The position numbers were made by a program, and so were the translations under genes. The notes under the pieces are model-generated. The model saw only the letters and a program-made list of their open reading frames with translations, was not told the origin of the DNA and made no database searches. A stretch of DNA of 64,000 nt from Costus lasius (lineage: Eukaryota; Streptophyta; Magnoliopsida; Zingiberales; Costaceae). Within the stretch, counting starts at the first letter, position 1; each line of letters begins with the position of its first letter. Of this stretch, positions 1 to 11,071 are shown in pieces. The DNA is taken from the NCBI GenBank assembly GCA_027563935.2, contig CM050449.1, positions 71,948,556-72,012,555 on the forward strand, read 5' to 3'.

Positions 1-3000
1 TCCATACTGATGCATTCCCACTTCCACTCAGGAATAGGAAGGGGCTGCAACAAACCACCAGGCTTTTGATGTTCAGCCTTTATAGTCTGACAGGTCAAAC
101 ACCTAGAGACAAAATCAAGCACTTCTTTCTTCATACCCGGCCACCAAAAACTTTTCTTGAGATCCTGATACATCTTAGTCACGCCAGGATGTAGAGAATA
201 TTTGGAGTTATGGCTGTCCTCCAATATTTCTTTCCTCAAGCTTGGTTCCTCAGGGACACATACCCTTCCACGAAACCGAAGAATACCATCATCAGACAGG
301 CTAAAATCCTGAACTGCGCCATCAACCAGACTATCCCTGATCTGAACTAATCTCGGATCCACAGACTGCTGATCTCTGATCTTCTGCAACAAAGCAGACT
401 GTACTCTGAGAAAAGCCACATAACCCGACTGAACTCCAGGAGTAACACTGATCCTGAGATCTCTGAACTCCTGCAGTAACTGCCACTCACTGACCCGCAG
501 TGCAGCTACTGAAGTAACTGGATGTCTGCTCAGAGCATCCGCCACCACATTGGCCTTTCCAGCCTGATACTGAATGGAGAAGTCATAGTCTTTGATCAAC
601 TCCATCCATCTTCTCTGTCACATGTTCAACTCCTTCTGAGTGAAGATATACTTGAGACTCTGGTGATCAGTGAACAGATCAAACTCTTGACCCAACAAAT
701 AGTGACGCCATATCTTCAAAGCAAAGACTACGGCCGCCAACTCTAAATCATGAGTAGGGTAATTCAGTTCATACTCCTTCAGTTGTCTCGAAGCATAGGC
801 TACTACAGAACCCTTCTGCATCAAGACACAACCCAACCCTTTGCCAGAAGCATCTGTATAAACAGTAAACCTTTCCCCATCACTAGGAATAATGAGGATC
901 GGTGTACTAATCAATCTCCTTTTCAGCTCTTGAAAACTCTCTTCACACTTATCATCCCAAATAAACTTAGCCTCCTTTCTGGTCAATTTAGTTAGAGGAC
1001 CCGCCAGCTTGGAGAATCCCTCAACAAATCGCCGGTAGTAACCTGCCAAACCCAAAAAACTCCTGATCTCAGTAGCACTAGTCGGTCTTCCCCAATCAAG
1101 AATAGCTTGCACTTTAACTGGATCCACAGACACCCCCTGACCAGAAATCACATGTCCAAGAAAACTGATCTTCTCTAGCCAGAACTCACACTTACTAGCC
1201 TTGGCATATAACCGATTCTTCCTCAGAACCTCCAGTACTCTGCGCAAATCACTGACATGATCTGAAGTAGTCCGAGAGTACACCAATATATCGTCTATAA
1301 AAACTACCACACAAGAGTCAAGCAATTCATGGAATACCCTGTTCATCAAATCCATGAAGACAGCAGGTGCATTTGTCAGTCCAAAAGGCATAACTAAAAA
1401 TTCGAAATGCCCATACCTGGTCCTGAAAGCAGTCTTAAATATATCCTCATCCTTGACTCTAAGCTGATAATACCCTGATCTCAGATCAATCTTAGAGAAC
1501 ACTGTAGCTCCCTGTAATTGATCAAACAGATCATCAATTCTGGGAAGAGGATACTTATTCTTGATAGTCACTTGGTTCAACTGCCTGTAGTCTATACACA
1601 TCCTCAGGGTTCCATCTTTCTTCTTCACAAATAGCACTGGCGCTCCCCAAGGTGAAGCACTAGGCCGAATGTACCCTTTCTCTAACAATTCCTCCAGTTG
1701 TTTCTTAAGCTCGGCCAACTCTGAAGTAGCCATACGATAAGGAGCTCTGGAGATAGGTGCCGTACCTGGCGCCAACTCAATGCCAAATTCCACTTCTCTA
1801 ACTGGTGGCAAACCTGAAAATTCCTCAGAGAACACATCAGGAAATTCTTTCACCACCGCCATCTGAGTCAGATCAGAAGTAGAATCATCCTGCACCTTAA
1901 CATGTGCAAGATAACCCTTGCAACCACTGGCAAGTAACTTCCTGGCCTGCAGGAAAGATATCACATGTGGTCCTTGGTCTGACACTAGACCTCTCACAAA
2001 AAGCCGATTCCCATCAAACATATTCAAAGTGATTACTTTCTCAAAGCAATCCACCGAGGCATGATGCGAAGACAACCAGTCCATTCCTAGGATGACATCA
2101 TAATCTTGCATGTTTAAGAGGATTAGATCTACCAGAAACTCATAACCCTCTACATGTACTACACAGTCAGTACAAATAGTATCTGTAGATAACGACTTTC
2201 CTAAGGGAGTACTCACAGACACAGCATAGTTCATCACCTTAGGTATCACAGGTAAACATGCAGCAAACTTAACAGATACAAAAGATAAATTTGCACCAGG
2301 GTCAAATAATATGCGAGCTAACTGATCAAATACAAATAATGTACCTTCCACAACGGATCGGGATGCTCGTGTATCCTTCTCAGCCACAGCATACACTCTG
2401 GTCTGGACTGTAGGCTTATCTGTGCCTCTAGGCTGCATCTCAGGCTCCTTGCAGTCCCTGGCCATGTGCCCAGGTTTCTTACATTTGAAGCACACGCCAT
2501 TCTTCCTATGACAATCTTTCATTAGATGTCCCCTGAGCCCACAATAACTACAAGTCCGGTCCTCTGTGACATTGGTTCTCACGTCCCTGGCATCCCTGAA
2601 CTGCTGTGGTGCATCCCTGGACTGCTGCGGTGTCTTGTAAGAGTAAGGCTTAAACCGGCTCCTCTTGTAGTCCTTATGCCTAGGGTATTTCTTACCCTTG
2701 CCGCCACTGCCATGCTGAGGAACCACCGCCTCCACTGCAGGAATCACTGTCACGGCAGCATGAGAACTCCTCTCAGCTATGTATCTCTCAATAGTGCGTG
2801 CTCGGCCAACTGTCTCAACATAGGTCTCCAAGTGCTGAGCACCAACCTGCTCCCTAATATCCCATCTGAGACCTCTGAGAAACTTGGTAGCTCTCCTCTT
2901 TTCAGTATTTATCAGATGAGGAGCATACTTTCCTAATTTCGTGAACTGTAGCTCATACTGGTCCACTGTCATATCACCCTGCTCCAGATGAATAAAAGCC

Positions 3001-3341
3001 ACCTCTCGGTCCTCCACCAAGCTGTCTGGGAAGTACTTCTCATTAAATTGAGACAAGAAATAAGGCCAATCTACTGATTCATGTTTTTCTGCTGCTAGTC
3101 TCACCACGCCTTTCCACCACTCATCTGCGTCACCACGCATCATATAGGTGGACAGACATAGCTTATCCTCATCTGAGCAGCGCATAACTTGGAAAATCTT
3201 TTCCAAGACCAACTGCCAGTTCTCAGCAGTACTGGATTCTGAGCCCCCATAAAATGAGCTAGGACCCAGTTTCTGGAATTCACCCACAAGCGAGACATAG
3301 CGCTTGTGACACACACATACCATAGTCAGGAAAACAAACAT
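1..3341 (-). pseudogene. gag-pol polyprotein of Del/Tekay-like element, with internal stop, runs off window
   Basis: This frame encodes the structural and enzymatic polyprotein of the element. From the Met at 3341, residues 20-190 are a retrotransposon gag domain. Two CCHC zinc knuckles follow, [14 protein letters not shown] at about residue 264 and [14 protein letters not shown] just after. The aspartic protease has [10 protein letters not shown] and the VILGMDWLS flap region, and reverse transcriptase has the catalytic FIDD at about 681-684. RNase H begins with [14 protein letters not shown] at 618-620 falls where relatives have arginine (KELNM-R-QRRW), so it looks like CGA to TGA at a CpG. 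The same frame then stays open to position 1 and shows the RNase H end (ADALSR) and the integrase HHCC zinc motif ending CLTC. The true start may differ, because Met 3341 is only the first Met in frame. The copy is probably dead, although only one lesion is visible. Confidence 0.88.
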
Positions 3342-3408
3342 AAACCTATCAGGTGTCTAGCAATACACAAACATGTTTTCCCCCAAACTAAGTTTTAGCT
3401 AGCCAATT

Positions 3409-3420
3409 CCTCTGATACCA
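3409..3420 (-). other. Primer-binding site, initiator tRNA-Met
   Basis: The minus strand reads TGGTATCAGAGG, 11 of 12 matches to the complement of the initiator tRNA-Met 3' end. It lies 3 bases inside the LTR edge at 3424. It fixes the element's orientation and the inner boundary of the 5' LTR. Confidence 0.9.
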
Positions 3421-3423
3421 TTC

Positions 3424-6400
3424 TGTAACATCCCACATACTTAACCCCAAGCAAATAACACAATCGCAAAAGTAATAGGATGTTTCATATAAGATCGATC
3501 AAATGCTAGGTAAAACCGAGTTCAAGAAAAACACGATCTGAAAATTTTCAAAACTCCAAACACATAAAATCTTCGAATCACAAATCTCATAAATCACATA
3601 AAGGTACCTGCCACCACGCAATACGTGCACTAGACATATGCACGTTACAGTTATCTCAAAACCGATTGCAAAAATATACATCAACTTCAATTTCAAAACA
3701 AATCCACAAAATCGATTTTATAAACTAATACCAAACACCGAAACCAGGCCAAAGCCCGCGGTGACACAAAAATCAGACTCGTAAAACCGCCACAATCTGG
3801 CATTACAAGTTCACGTAGTTCACATCATTCATATCACATGGTTCACATAATTCATAGAATTTAGCCACAACCGGCATCATAAGCATAAATACATTAAGCA
3901 TAATTCACAGCATCCCTATAATGCTAACTGCGCCCCTGCTCTACACCTGAAAATAGTGAGGGGTGAGCTACACAGCCCAGTGAGTGGATAGTCTAATTGA
4001 CCATCCATAACATACTCTCAAAAACATATGCAGATTATTTTAAAAATCTTTAACAGGATATCATGTCAACACATAATAACAAATTCGATGCAAAAGTCAT
4101 ATAAGCAGCCAAAAATATACACACCAACATATAATAACCTCAGGTTCTAGAGTTATACTCTAAACCAACCGAACACACATATTCTAAACCAACTAAACAC
4201 ACCATACTTAATTAACCTAGTTGTCCAGCATATTCACAAAGTGACCAATATGGTCTAACCCGGCTTGGCCAAAGCACTGGGAGCTGCAAAATCTCGTGCA
4301 ACACATAAACATGGACAGTGAATAGAATCAGGAGGTGGCCCCCGTCAGGTCACGACGTGGCACGCTGGTCTATCACGCCATAACATAAAACGAGAATAGA
4401 ATCAGGAGGTGGCCCCCGTCAGGTCACGACGTGGCACGCTGGTCTATCACGCTATAACATAAAACGAGAATAGAATCAGGAGGTGGCCCCCGTCAGGTCA
4501 CGACGTGGCACGCTGGTCTATCACGCCATAACATAAAACGAGAATAGAATCAGGAGGTGGCCCCCGTCAGGTCACGACGTGGCACGCTGGTCTATCACGC
4601 CATAACATAAAACGAGAATGATGACATCAAGAGGTGGCCCCTGTCTGACCAAGACATGGCACTTTGGGTCTTATATCATTCCCAACACATAAAAGAGTAA
4701 TGACATCAAGAGGTGGCCCCTGTCCGACCAAGACATGGCACTTTGGGTCAAAACCCGTTCTCCCAAAAGGTTCCTACTGGACAACACACATATCTTATTT
4801 CATAATTTCACATAGGTGGACATATTTCACAAAGGTGGACTCCTAAGTGTCAACTTGACTCTAGGATAGCCATCACAAAAATCACATCGGACAGGCTGAA
4901 CTTCAACCCCCATCACAATAATCATAATAGGCAGGTTGAACATCAACCCCCTCACATATCACAGTACAGGGCTGAAATTCAAACCCTTCACATATCACAT
5001 AAGAACTATCCCCTTGAGTTCATAGTCACACCTAGCCTTAGTCCTAACCATCACATGACCACATAATTTTCCAAAAACACAACCCCACATAATTATCAAA
5101 GAATCACATAATGAAGATCACATAGTGTAGTCCTTATATTTCATGCTGATTAGTTCAGTGTAATCTTGCTATGTTATCACCCAATTCTTCTCAAACAAGG
5201 GTACATGCTACACTCATAAAGAAACATAAAATTACAACAAGCATTCATCATAAAATCAACATAAAATGTAATACATACAAATTACCACAATTTATCAAAC
5301 AATCTATAAATACACATAAAGGAATATTCATGATTTGCATTTAACAAGCATCCAAAAATTGACATAAAAATCATGTATTCATATTAATTACTACATGTGA
5401 TCCACGGTTAACATAACATATTATTTACTAAATTTTAAACCTTAGTTAACATCAATCTCATGCTCAAAATCATTGATTTAAAACCTCCTAAATTCCATAA
5501 AAGAATACCTTAACTTTCATGTTGCTAACTTTCGGATTTCATAAATAAAATCATCAAAATTTCGGTTTTCAAAATATACACACATTTGCCAAATTTCGGT
5601 TTTCACAAAAATACATCTTAATTCCATTGTTAGCATGATAAAATTCCCAACTTAAATCAAACCCTTAGTTAACAAGAATCATCATGAATAAATTAGGTTT
5701 TCATTATAAATATCTCCTTGCTATTTTCGATTCTTCACATGAGATATACATCCATTAAACTTTCGGTTTTTCATGTTATATATATATATCTTTGCATAAA
5801 TTCGGTTTTTCATCAAAATAAGAAGTTCTACCATTGTAAAAAATTCGGTTTTTCATCAAAATAAGAAGATCTTAAATTCGGTATTTAACATGGTGAAATC
5901 TTGAATTTCGATTTAGCATGATCAAATTTCTAATCAATCTCATGCATCAATTAATACAACCAAATTACTAGAAATCAAAAAAACACTCCACTCACCTCTT
6001 AAACCGTGAACACAAGGATGAAAACCCTTCCAAAATTTCGTCCAAAGCCTTGGGGTCGCCCAAAGGATCTCCAAGACTCACCAAGGAAATTTCTTCACTT
6101 CAAGAAGATCGCCAAGAGGAAGAAGATGAAGAAGAAACACCAAAAAAAAATCGCCTCCAAGCTTTCCAAGAGTCGCCAAGTTCTTTCAAGCCGCCACCTC
6201 AATTTTCTCAAGACTCCAAAATCGCCACTAATCTCACCCTAATCGATATTATCACCTAAACTTTGGGTTTTAAAATTTTAAACCCAATAACCAATTTATT
6301 CCAATAGGGTTTAACCCATTTAACTAATAATTTCGAATTTTAAACCCAATAACCCAATATCTCATAATTAACTAATTATTTAATTAACTTAACCATTAAC

Positions 6401-6809
6401 CAATCACTTAACGAAAATCCATTAAGGATTTAACTAACATCCAATAAGGATTTAATTATCCAATAGAGTATAATTAATTAACCAATAAGGTCTAATTAAT
6501 TAACTTAAAATTTGCAACCCAAAATCCTAATTAATTTATCACAAACAACCAATGATAATTTATCATAAATTAACAGTCAATAAACAAATAAATAATCTCT
6601 AATTAATTTACAATAAATTAACAACCAAATAACCTCAAATCAATTAATTACAAATTAACAATCAATTAGCCAATTAATTAGCACCCAACAATTTTATCTA
6701 AATCATAATACAATATCACAGCTAATGATTTTATTTAAATCCAAATAATTTATCATAATTTATCATAGAAAATAATGCTTACCAGAACTTAAGATCCTTG
6801 GATCTTACA
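3424..6809 (-). repeat. 5' LTR of Del/Tekay-like element, 3386 bp
   Basis: On the plus strand this runs from TGTAACATCCC to GGATCTTACA, a near-perfect inverted terminal repeat with TG...CA ends. The inner edge abuts the primer-binding site and the outer edge abuts the unrelated Athila-like element. It is AT-rich, especially 4800-6780. It contains a 74-bp tandem array (4321-4755), an alternating TA tract at 5776-5789 that could serve as a TATA region, and several copies of an attcggttttt motif between 5530 and 5900. Short reading frames such as 6006-6242 are not supported as genes. The other LTR is outside the window, so age cannot be estimated. Confidence 0.85.
4321..4755. repeat. 74-bp tandem repeat, 4 near-identical plus 2 diverged units
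   Basis: Units beginning aatagaatcaggaggtggcc start at 4321, 4395, 4469 and 4543, giving an exact 74-bp period with hardly a base difference. Two diverged units follow from about 4618, sharing the aggtggcccc and tggcac cores. The array is inside the LTR and keeps a GC-rich core in otherwise AT-rich DNA. Confidence 0.93.
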
Positions 6810-6810
6810 G

Positions 6811-7332
6811 CTCACACCTCTAGCCCTTCTCGTCGGGCATAACCCATATGGCACGCCTGAAGCCACCGGCAGTCGGCGCTTGGACATGGAATGTTGCATA
6901 GCCATGAAAATGATACTCTGTAGAGGCGACATCTATCATCTCATCCTCCGTGGCAGCCATCGCACCATCCCGCTGCCGAATACCGCGCGCACCACCATTC
7001 GCCTTCGAGAAAATTGGAAGCTCGTTGATGACACTGCTGATGACCCCACTCTGTCCACTGACGCCCCCGCCCCCTTTACATCGGGGCCTGCCCCTCGATC
7101 ATCTCAGGAGCCCTCCACGCATGAGCTCCTCCAACAACTACTGCAGAACCAACGGACCCAGGGGCTCCAAATTGAGGTGCTGATGGACAATGTCCAATGT
7201 ATCTACGACCTCCTTCGCTCTCCTCACGACGAGGAGGACCAGCACATGCACGATGTCACAGATTCTTCTGAGGATTCCTCTGATGCCTCCGACGATGACG
7301 GCCGAGACGCGGGGGATGACCCCTGCGATTAG
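6811..7332 (+). pseudogene. C-terminal fragment of an unrecognised retroelement ORF
   Basis: The frame is open from 6811, directly at the border of the inserted Del-like LTR, to the TAG at 7330-7332, so the visible part is the C-terminus of a longer protein cut by that insertion. The first clear Met is at 6886. A TTIRLRENW stretch is followed by a low-complexity, proline/serine-rich linker. A helical segment, HELLQQLLQNQRTQGLQIEV, could form a coiled coil. The tail is very acidic, rich in Asp, Glu and Ser, and ends DAGDDPCD. Position upstream of a 3' non-coding region and LTR suggests the additional downstream or gag-like ORF found in some Athila/Tat elements. I do not recognise a catalytic domain and assign no function. 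Confidence 0.5.
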
Positions 7333-8507
7333 CTTTATGAGCTCCCTATACCTTCCCCCATTTTTGTACATTGTCTTGTTCTCCTATTTTGGCATCGAGG
7401 ACGATCCCTTATTTTGCTGTGAGGGGGGGGGGTAGTTTTGAACTTATGATTTTTACTATGCTTTTACCTTTTACATTAGTTAGACAAAAACTTACTTTGT
7501 TCAAGAAATCAACTATCTTGCTATGCTGGAAACTTGAATTCTCTGTACTGAATATGTGGATTCATGATCTTACGCTTTTCTTGCTTGTTTTCAATCATGA
7601 AGTTGATAGGTCAAAATGGTAAGATGTGATGATTTTTGTTCTTCTTGTGAATGATTTACTTGGATATGCTTTGACTTTTTGCAACCTTATTTAGATTTAT
7701 AAAATTCTGCATTTGGGAATTCCAATGGATGAGAATCATAGGGTAACATACTGGAATTTAGTTGAAGTTTTATTGACTGCGGTATGTTTAGTAACTTCAA
7801 TGATGTGATTGATTTTGGTTAGCTTGTTCAGTTGGCCTTATTACTTGTGAAGATGACAGATTCAGTGTTTGAGATACCCTCCTTTCCATGTTTTATTTCA
7901 TCCTTACTACACAACTAATTTTGTCAAAAAAAAAAAGATGGCAGAAAAAGATTTAACGAACATGACTCCACTGAGCTATAGACCATAAGACGGATATAGA
8001 CATGAGTCATGTAAACCTAAACTTGTTCTCAACCTACCGAAACATCTAAAGAGGGAAGTTGACAACTGTTTAGGTACGTTGCTTACATCACTCGATTAAA
8101 GGCCACACAACAAAAAAAAAACAAAAAAAAAACAAAGATAAAAGAGAGAAATAGAAAGCAACTATGTTGTAGATAGGCCACCAAATAACGAGGGGATCTC
8201 ATGCATTGTACTCTCTTTTCCCAACTGGTAGTATGGCTATTCTTGCAAGGTAAACAAAACTCATATACTACGCTATGGTTCTTTGCATCCTACATGATAT
8301 GAATCTTTAACTTGTTCCAACTGTGGGATCTTTTGACTTGATTCTTGAGGATGAACCAATTACTTGGATTTTGAAATATAAATGGGAAATGCTTGAGCTT
8401 AGCGTTTTCATCTAAATTCGTTCTCAAGTTGAGTACCTAATTCTTATTACTTGGTTCTATTATTTTCATTGCTTGAGGAGAAGCAAGGATTTAAGTCTGG
8501 GAGATTT
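7333..8507 (+). other. 3' non-coding region of the Athila/Tat-like element
   Basis: No coding sequence is supported. The region starts with a G-run (7423-7432) resembling a polypurine tract and contains A-runs near 7925-7940 and 8110-8135. It ends with a purine-rich stretch, aagtctgggagattt, directly before the LTR TGATACC; this is the better candidate for the plus-strand primer site. Confidence 0.5.
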
Positions 8508-10129
8508 TGATACCTCACATTTATATAGAGTTTTCGAATATATTTTTGCCGGTATTCAGTGGGAATCGGGGTATTTTTACCTTGTTTGTCCACTTTTTGT
8601 GCTTATCTCTCAATTTGCTTTGGAATCTTCACTATTTCCTATTTTCAATGATTTTTAGGTTAAATCACCCTATTCTGTCACTTATTTGACGATTCTGAGG
8701 TTACCGGGTGATGTAGAAGGCGAAAACAAGTCAGCACACTAAATTTCAGCTTGATCGGAGTCTTCCATGAGTTTCACAGGTGACCTAGCGATGAAAACCA
8801 CACCCGTGGAACTCTCTGTGGTCTGTGCAAGCACAAGAAAGTTTCTCCACAGAAACTTCCTCGGGGCACCCAGCGATGCAAACCTCACCCCGAGGAACTC
8901 TCTGCAGGCAGCCAGCTTCGCAAGACATCTTTTCCACAGAAACTTCCTCGGGGGACCTAGTGATGAGAACCTCACCCCGAGGAACTTTCGGTAAGCAGTG
9001 CAGTAGTTCTCCACAGTATCTTCCACGGGGCACCCAGTAATCAAAACCGCACCCGCGGAACCTGCGCAGCTTTCTTCAGCCGCTGTGCGACCCCCCAGCA
9101 CTAAAAAGGGCATAACTTATTCATTTCTTAACGGATTCGGGTGAAACTAGCACCGTTGGATCCGTAATTTGAAGAGGCATCTGATGGGATGGATTGCCCA
9201 GGTTTTCGACAGAGAGAAATAGGGCAAAAAGGGGAAAAATCAGCAGGCCGCCAGAGGAAGCGGATTGCTTGTTTTGGGTGTTGCGGCGACTGGCGATCAG
9301 GTAAGGAGGTGACTTGGGAAAGTCGACCAGCATCCTTAGAGGCTTCTATCTAGATTGACAGTGAAGGAGAAGGGCTACCTTTGAGTTTGGATTCGATTCT
9401 AACCCTTTCCCTCTTCTCCTTGATGTACTTTCTTGAAATATCTTTGTGTAAAACCATGATGATGATAGCTTAAACTCTTTAGTCGGGGATCAGGGTGTAG
9501 CTCTCTCTTAAATTTCTGGATTGTGATAATGAAAAATATTTCTCATATTATATTTTGGCATCTATTCGATTCCTTGGAGATTTATATGCATGTTGTTTTG
9601 AACTGATCACTCAAATGACATTAGAGTAATGTGTGAAGAACCCACTATTACAGACATTCCTTGGAGCGATCGTGTAGGGTTTGTAGCGAGAGCTAGGATC
9701 CTACATGAGGAATAGGCCACAGTTGCTTGAATCCATTTATGCTATAGTTGCGCGTCGAGAGGCGGCTACTATACTAGGTGTGGGTTATTTTCACGCACTG
9801 AGAAGCGGTGATTACATTCTAGGCATTTTTCTTTAGATCATGAGTAGCAATTATCAGTTATTTATCATACATCCTTTAATTTAATTGAGTGGTGAACCCA
9901 TGATCTCCGATGTCTTTTAATCATTGTCAATCGTCTTTCGTCGTACGTCATTTGAATCCTCCTAGATTGCTGTTTGTTATTTTACTTCTTTTCTTTAGTT
10001 CATAAAACCCTTCCAAACTTGATCGTCTAGATTTTCATCGATAGAATTGTTGATACTCGATTCTCCGTCCCTGTGGGAACGATATTCTTACTGCACAAAT
10101 ATAGCCGTGCGCTTGCGGTGATAGTAACA
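8508..10129 (+). repeat. 3' LTR of the Athila/Tat-like element
   Basis: It starts TGATACCTCACATTTATATAG after a purine-rich tract. It contains a G/C-rich repeat block at 8829-9065 and ends near 10129 after the conserved-looking 'ctgtgggaacgatattctta'. No second LTR is present for comparison, so the right edge is approximate. Confidence 0.55.
8829..9065 (+). repeat. About three imperfect repeats, each an inverted CCTCGGGG/CCCCGAGG pair
   Basis: Units consist of 'ccacagaaacttcctcgggg', an 'acc[ct]ag[ct]gatg' middle and 'cctcaccccgaggaact'. Clear copies lie at about 8849-8902 and 8936-8985, with a diverged one (cacggggcacc ... cacccgcgg) at about 9024-9059 and a weaker one before 8829. Each pairs CCTCGGGG with CCCCGAGG and could fold as a hairpin. 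Confidence 0.75.
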
Positions 10130-11071
10130 GCTTTCGCTGTGTAACTCTGATGTATGTAAAATTTTAAAAATATCCCCGGGATTTCCCAACACTAGGGATT
10201 TTAAGATTTTTACATACATACAGCGGAAGCAAATCCTCGATACAGGCTAGTCCCAAAAACTTAGAAGATCAAAGCTTGCGAGGGGGTCGACATGGTGATT
10301 AGAGATAGTACCTCAAAGCAATTGATGGAGATATTGATGTAGGCACCCAAGTGTTCACCCTCTGCTGTCTCGCACATAGCCGGTGCTTGAGTTCTCTTCT
10401 ACAACGCCTGGTGCTGGCCTTGGGAAGAAGATCCACACCAAGGGGGTATCCTCCAAGATCACTTGCGCCACCACCAAGAGAGAAGGCACCGAGGAAGAAG
10501 GAGGATGGAAGAAACCGCCAAGCCAAAGTGCTTACTTGCACCAAGAAGAGGAAGAAGCAAGGTGCCCATGGCTTGATTGAAGAAGAGCTCCAAAGATCCC
10601 CTAGCTTGCGACCCCTTTGTTGTCCATGCCTCCAAGGATTAGTGTGTTCACAAAGGGTTCGGCTAGGGCTTGTTTTATAGGAACAAAGGGCGGTTAGGGT
10701 TAATTGGAAAGTCTAGGTGATTAGGGCATGATTCACGGAGTTAAATCAATTAATTTTCTTGATTGATTCCTTAATTCCATATGTGCATAAGCCTTACCAA
10801 AGCAAGCCAATGCCTCATGTGCCTAACATCTTCCTGATGAAGCAAACTTCCCATCCAAGCGCCAAGACCAAGTCAAGACATGATGGAAATTTTCCTAATG
10901 AGGCTTGGGCGCAAGTCCTAATCCAATTAGGACGCTAACTATGTCAATAATCAGCCCCACTTGTGCCCATCATATCTCAATCAATATATCAAGTCATTAA
11001 ATCAAATCCTAATCCAAATTAATCACTAGGAAGATACCAATTAAGTCATAGGCGCCAATCCTAGTCCAACT
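10130..11071 (-). repeat. Degenerate Angela-related LTR, host of the nested copia stack (left part)
   Basis: From about 10196 the sequence follows the same order of motifs as the A-type LTR in minus orientation: 'acatacagcggaagc', 'ggctagtcccaaaaac', 'gaagaagatcca' and 'aagccttacc'-like blocks, but it is strongly diverged. The 60 bp before it (10130-10191) resemble the end of the same LTR in plus orientation, ending ttcccaaca, so the two ends form an inverted repeat. It is cut at 11071 by element A-minus and resumes at 52412. No coding sequence is supported; the reading frames here lie in LTR sequence. Confidence 0.55.
11067..11071. other. Target site duplication of A-minus, left copy (caact)
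   Basis: The five bases caact directly precede the LTR start TGTTGGG at 11072. The same five follow the other end of the element at 52407-52411, 41 kb away. This pairs the two outer LTRs as one insertion. Confidence 0.88.

Larger units (their letters stand above)
1..6809 (-). mobile_element. Ty3/gypsy retrotransposon, Del/Tekay-like, partial
   Basis: A minus-strand LTR retrotransposon enters from the left edge. In element order it shows a long 5' LTR (3424-6809), a primer-binding site for initiator tRNA-Met, gag with two zinc knuckles, protease, reverse transcriptase, RNase H and the start of integrase. The order PR-RT-RH-IN is that of Ty3/gypsy. The gag beginning, twin CCHC knuckles and unusually long LTR fit the Del/Tekay chromovirus clade. 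No chromodomain can be checked because the integrase C-terminus and 3' LTR lie outside the window. It interrupts the Athila-like element to its right, so it is the younger of the two; the bases gctca just right of the LTR would be one copy of its target duplication. Confidence 0.9.
6810..10129 (+). mobile_element. 3' part of an Athila/Tat-like Ty3/gypsy element
   Basis: This plus-strand remnant consists of the end of an open reading frame (to 7332), a long 3' non-coding region with a G-run at 7423-7432, a purine-rich tract ending at 8507, and an LTR starting TGATACC at 8508. The passage 'aagtctgggagattttgatacct' in spirit matches the junction seen in Athila/Tat plant elements, as does the LTR end with 'gtccctgtgggaacgat'. 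Its 5' part is missing because the Del-like element is inserted at 6809/6810. The right end is estimated at about 10129 from the loss of LTR-like sequence and may be off by tens of bases. Confidence 0.6.

Noticed and set aside
2526..2936. 136-codon plus-strand frame
   Set aside because: It is antisense to the zinc-knuckle part of the Del-like gag-pol, whose protein motifs are clear.
6006..6259. Two overlapping basic reading frames near the right of the Del-like LTR
   Set aside because: They are short, A-rich, overlap in two frames and lie within the LTR; no homology or start context supports them.
7421..7436. G-run considered as the main polypurine tract and LTR border
   Set aside because: No TG...CA LTR start follows; the purine tract at about 8492-8507 directly before TGATACC fits better.
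8739..9113. Overlapping frames on both strands in the Athila-like LTR
   Set aside because: They are produced by the GC-rich repeat modules; four mutually overlapping frames on two strands indicate repeat structure rather than coding.
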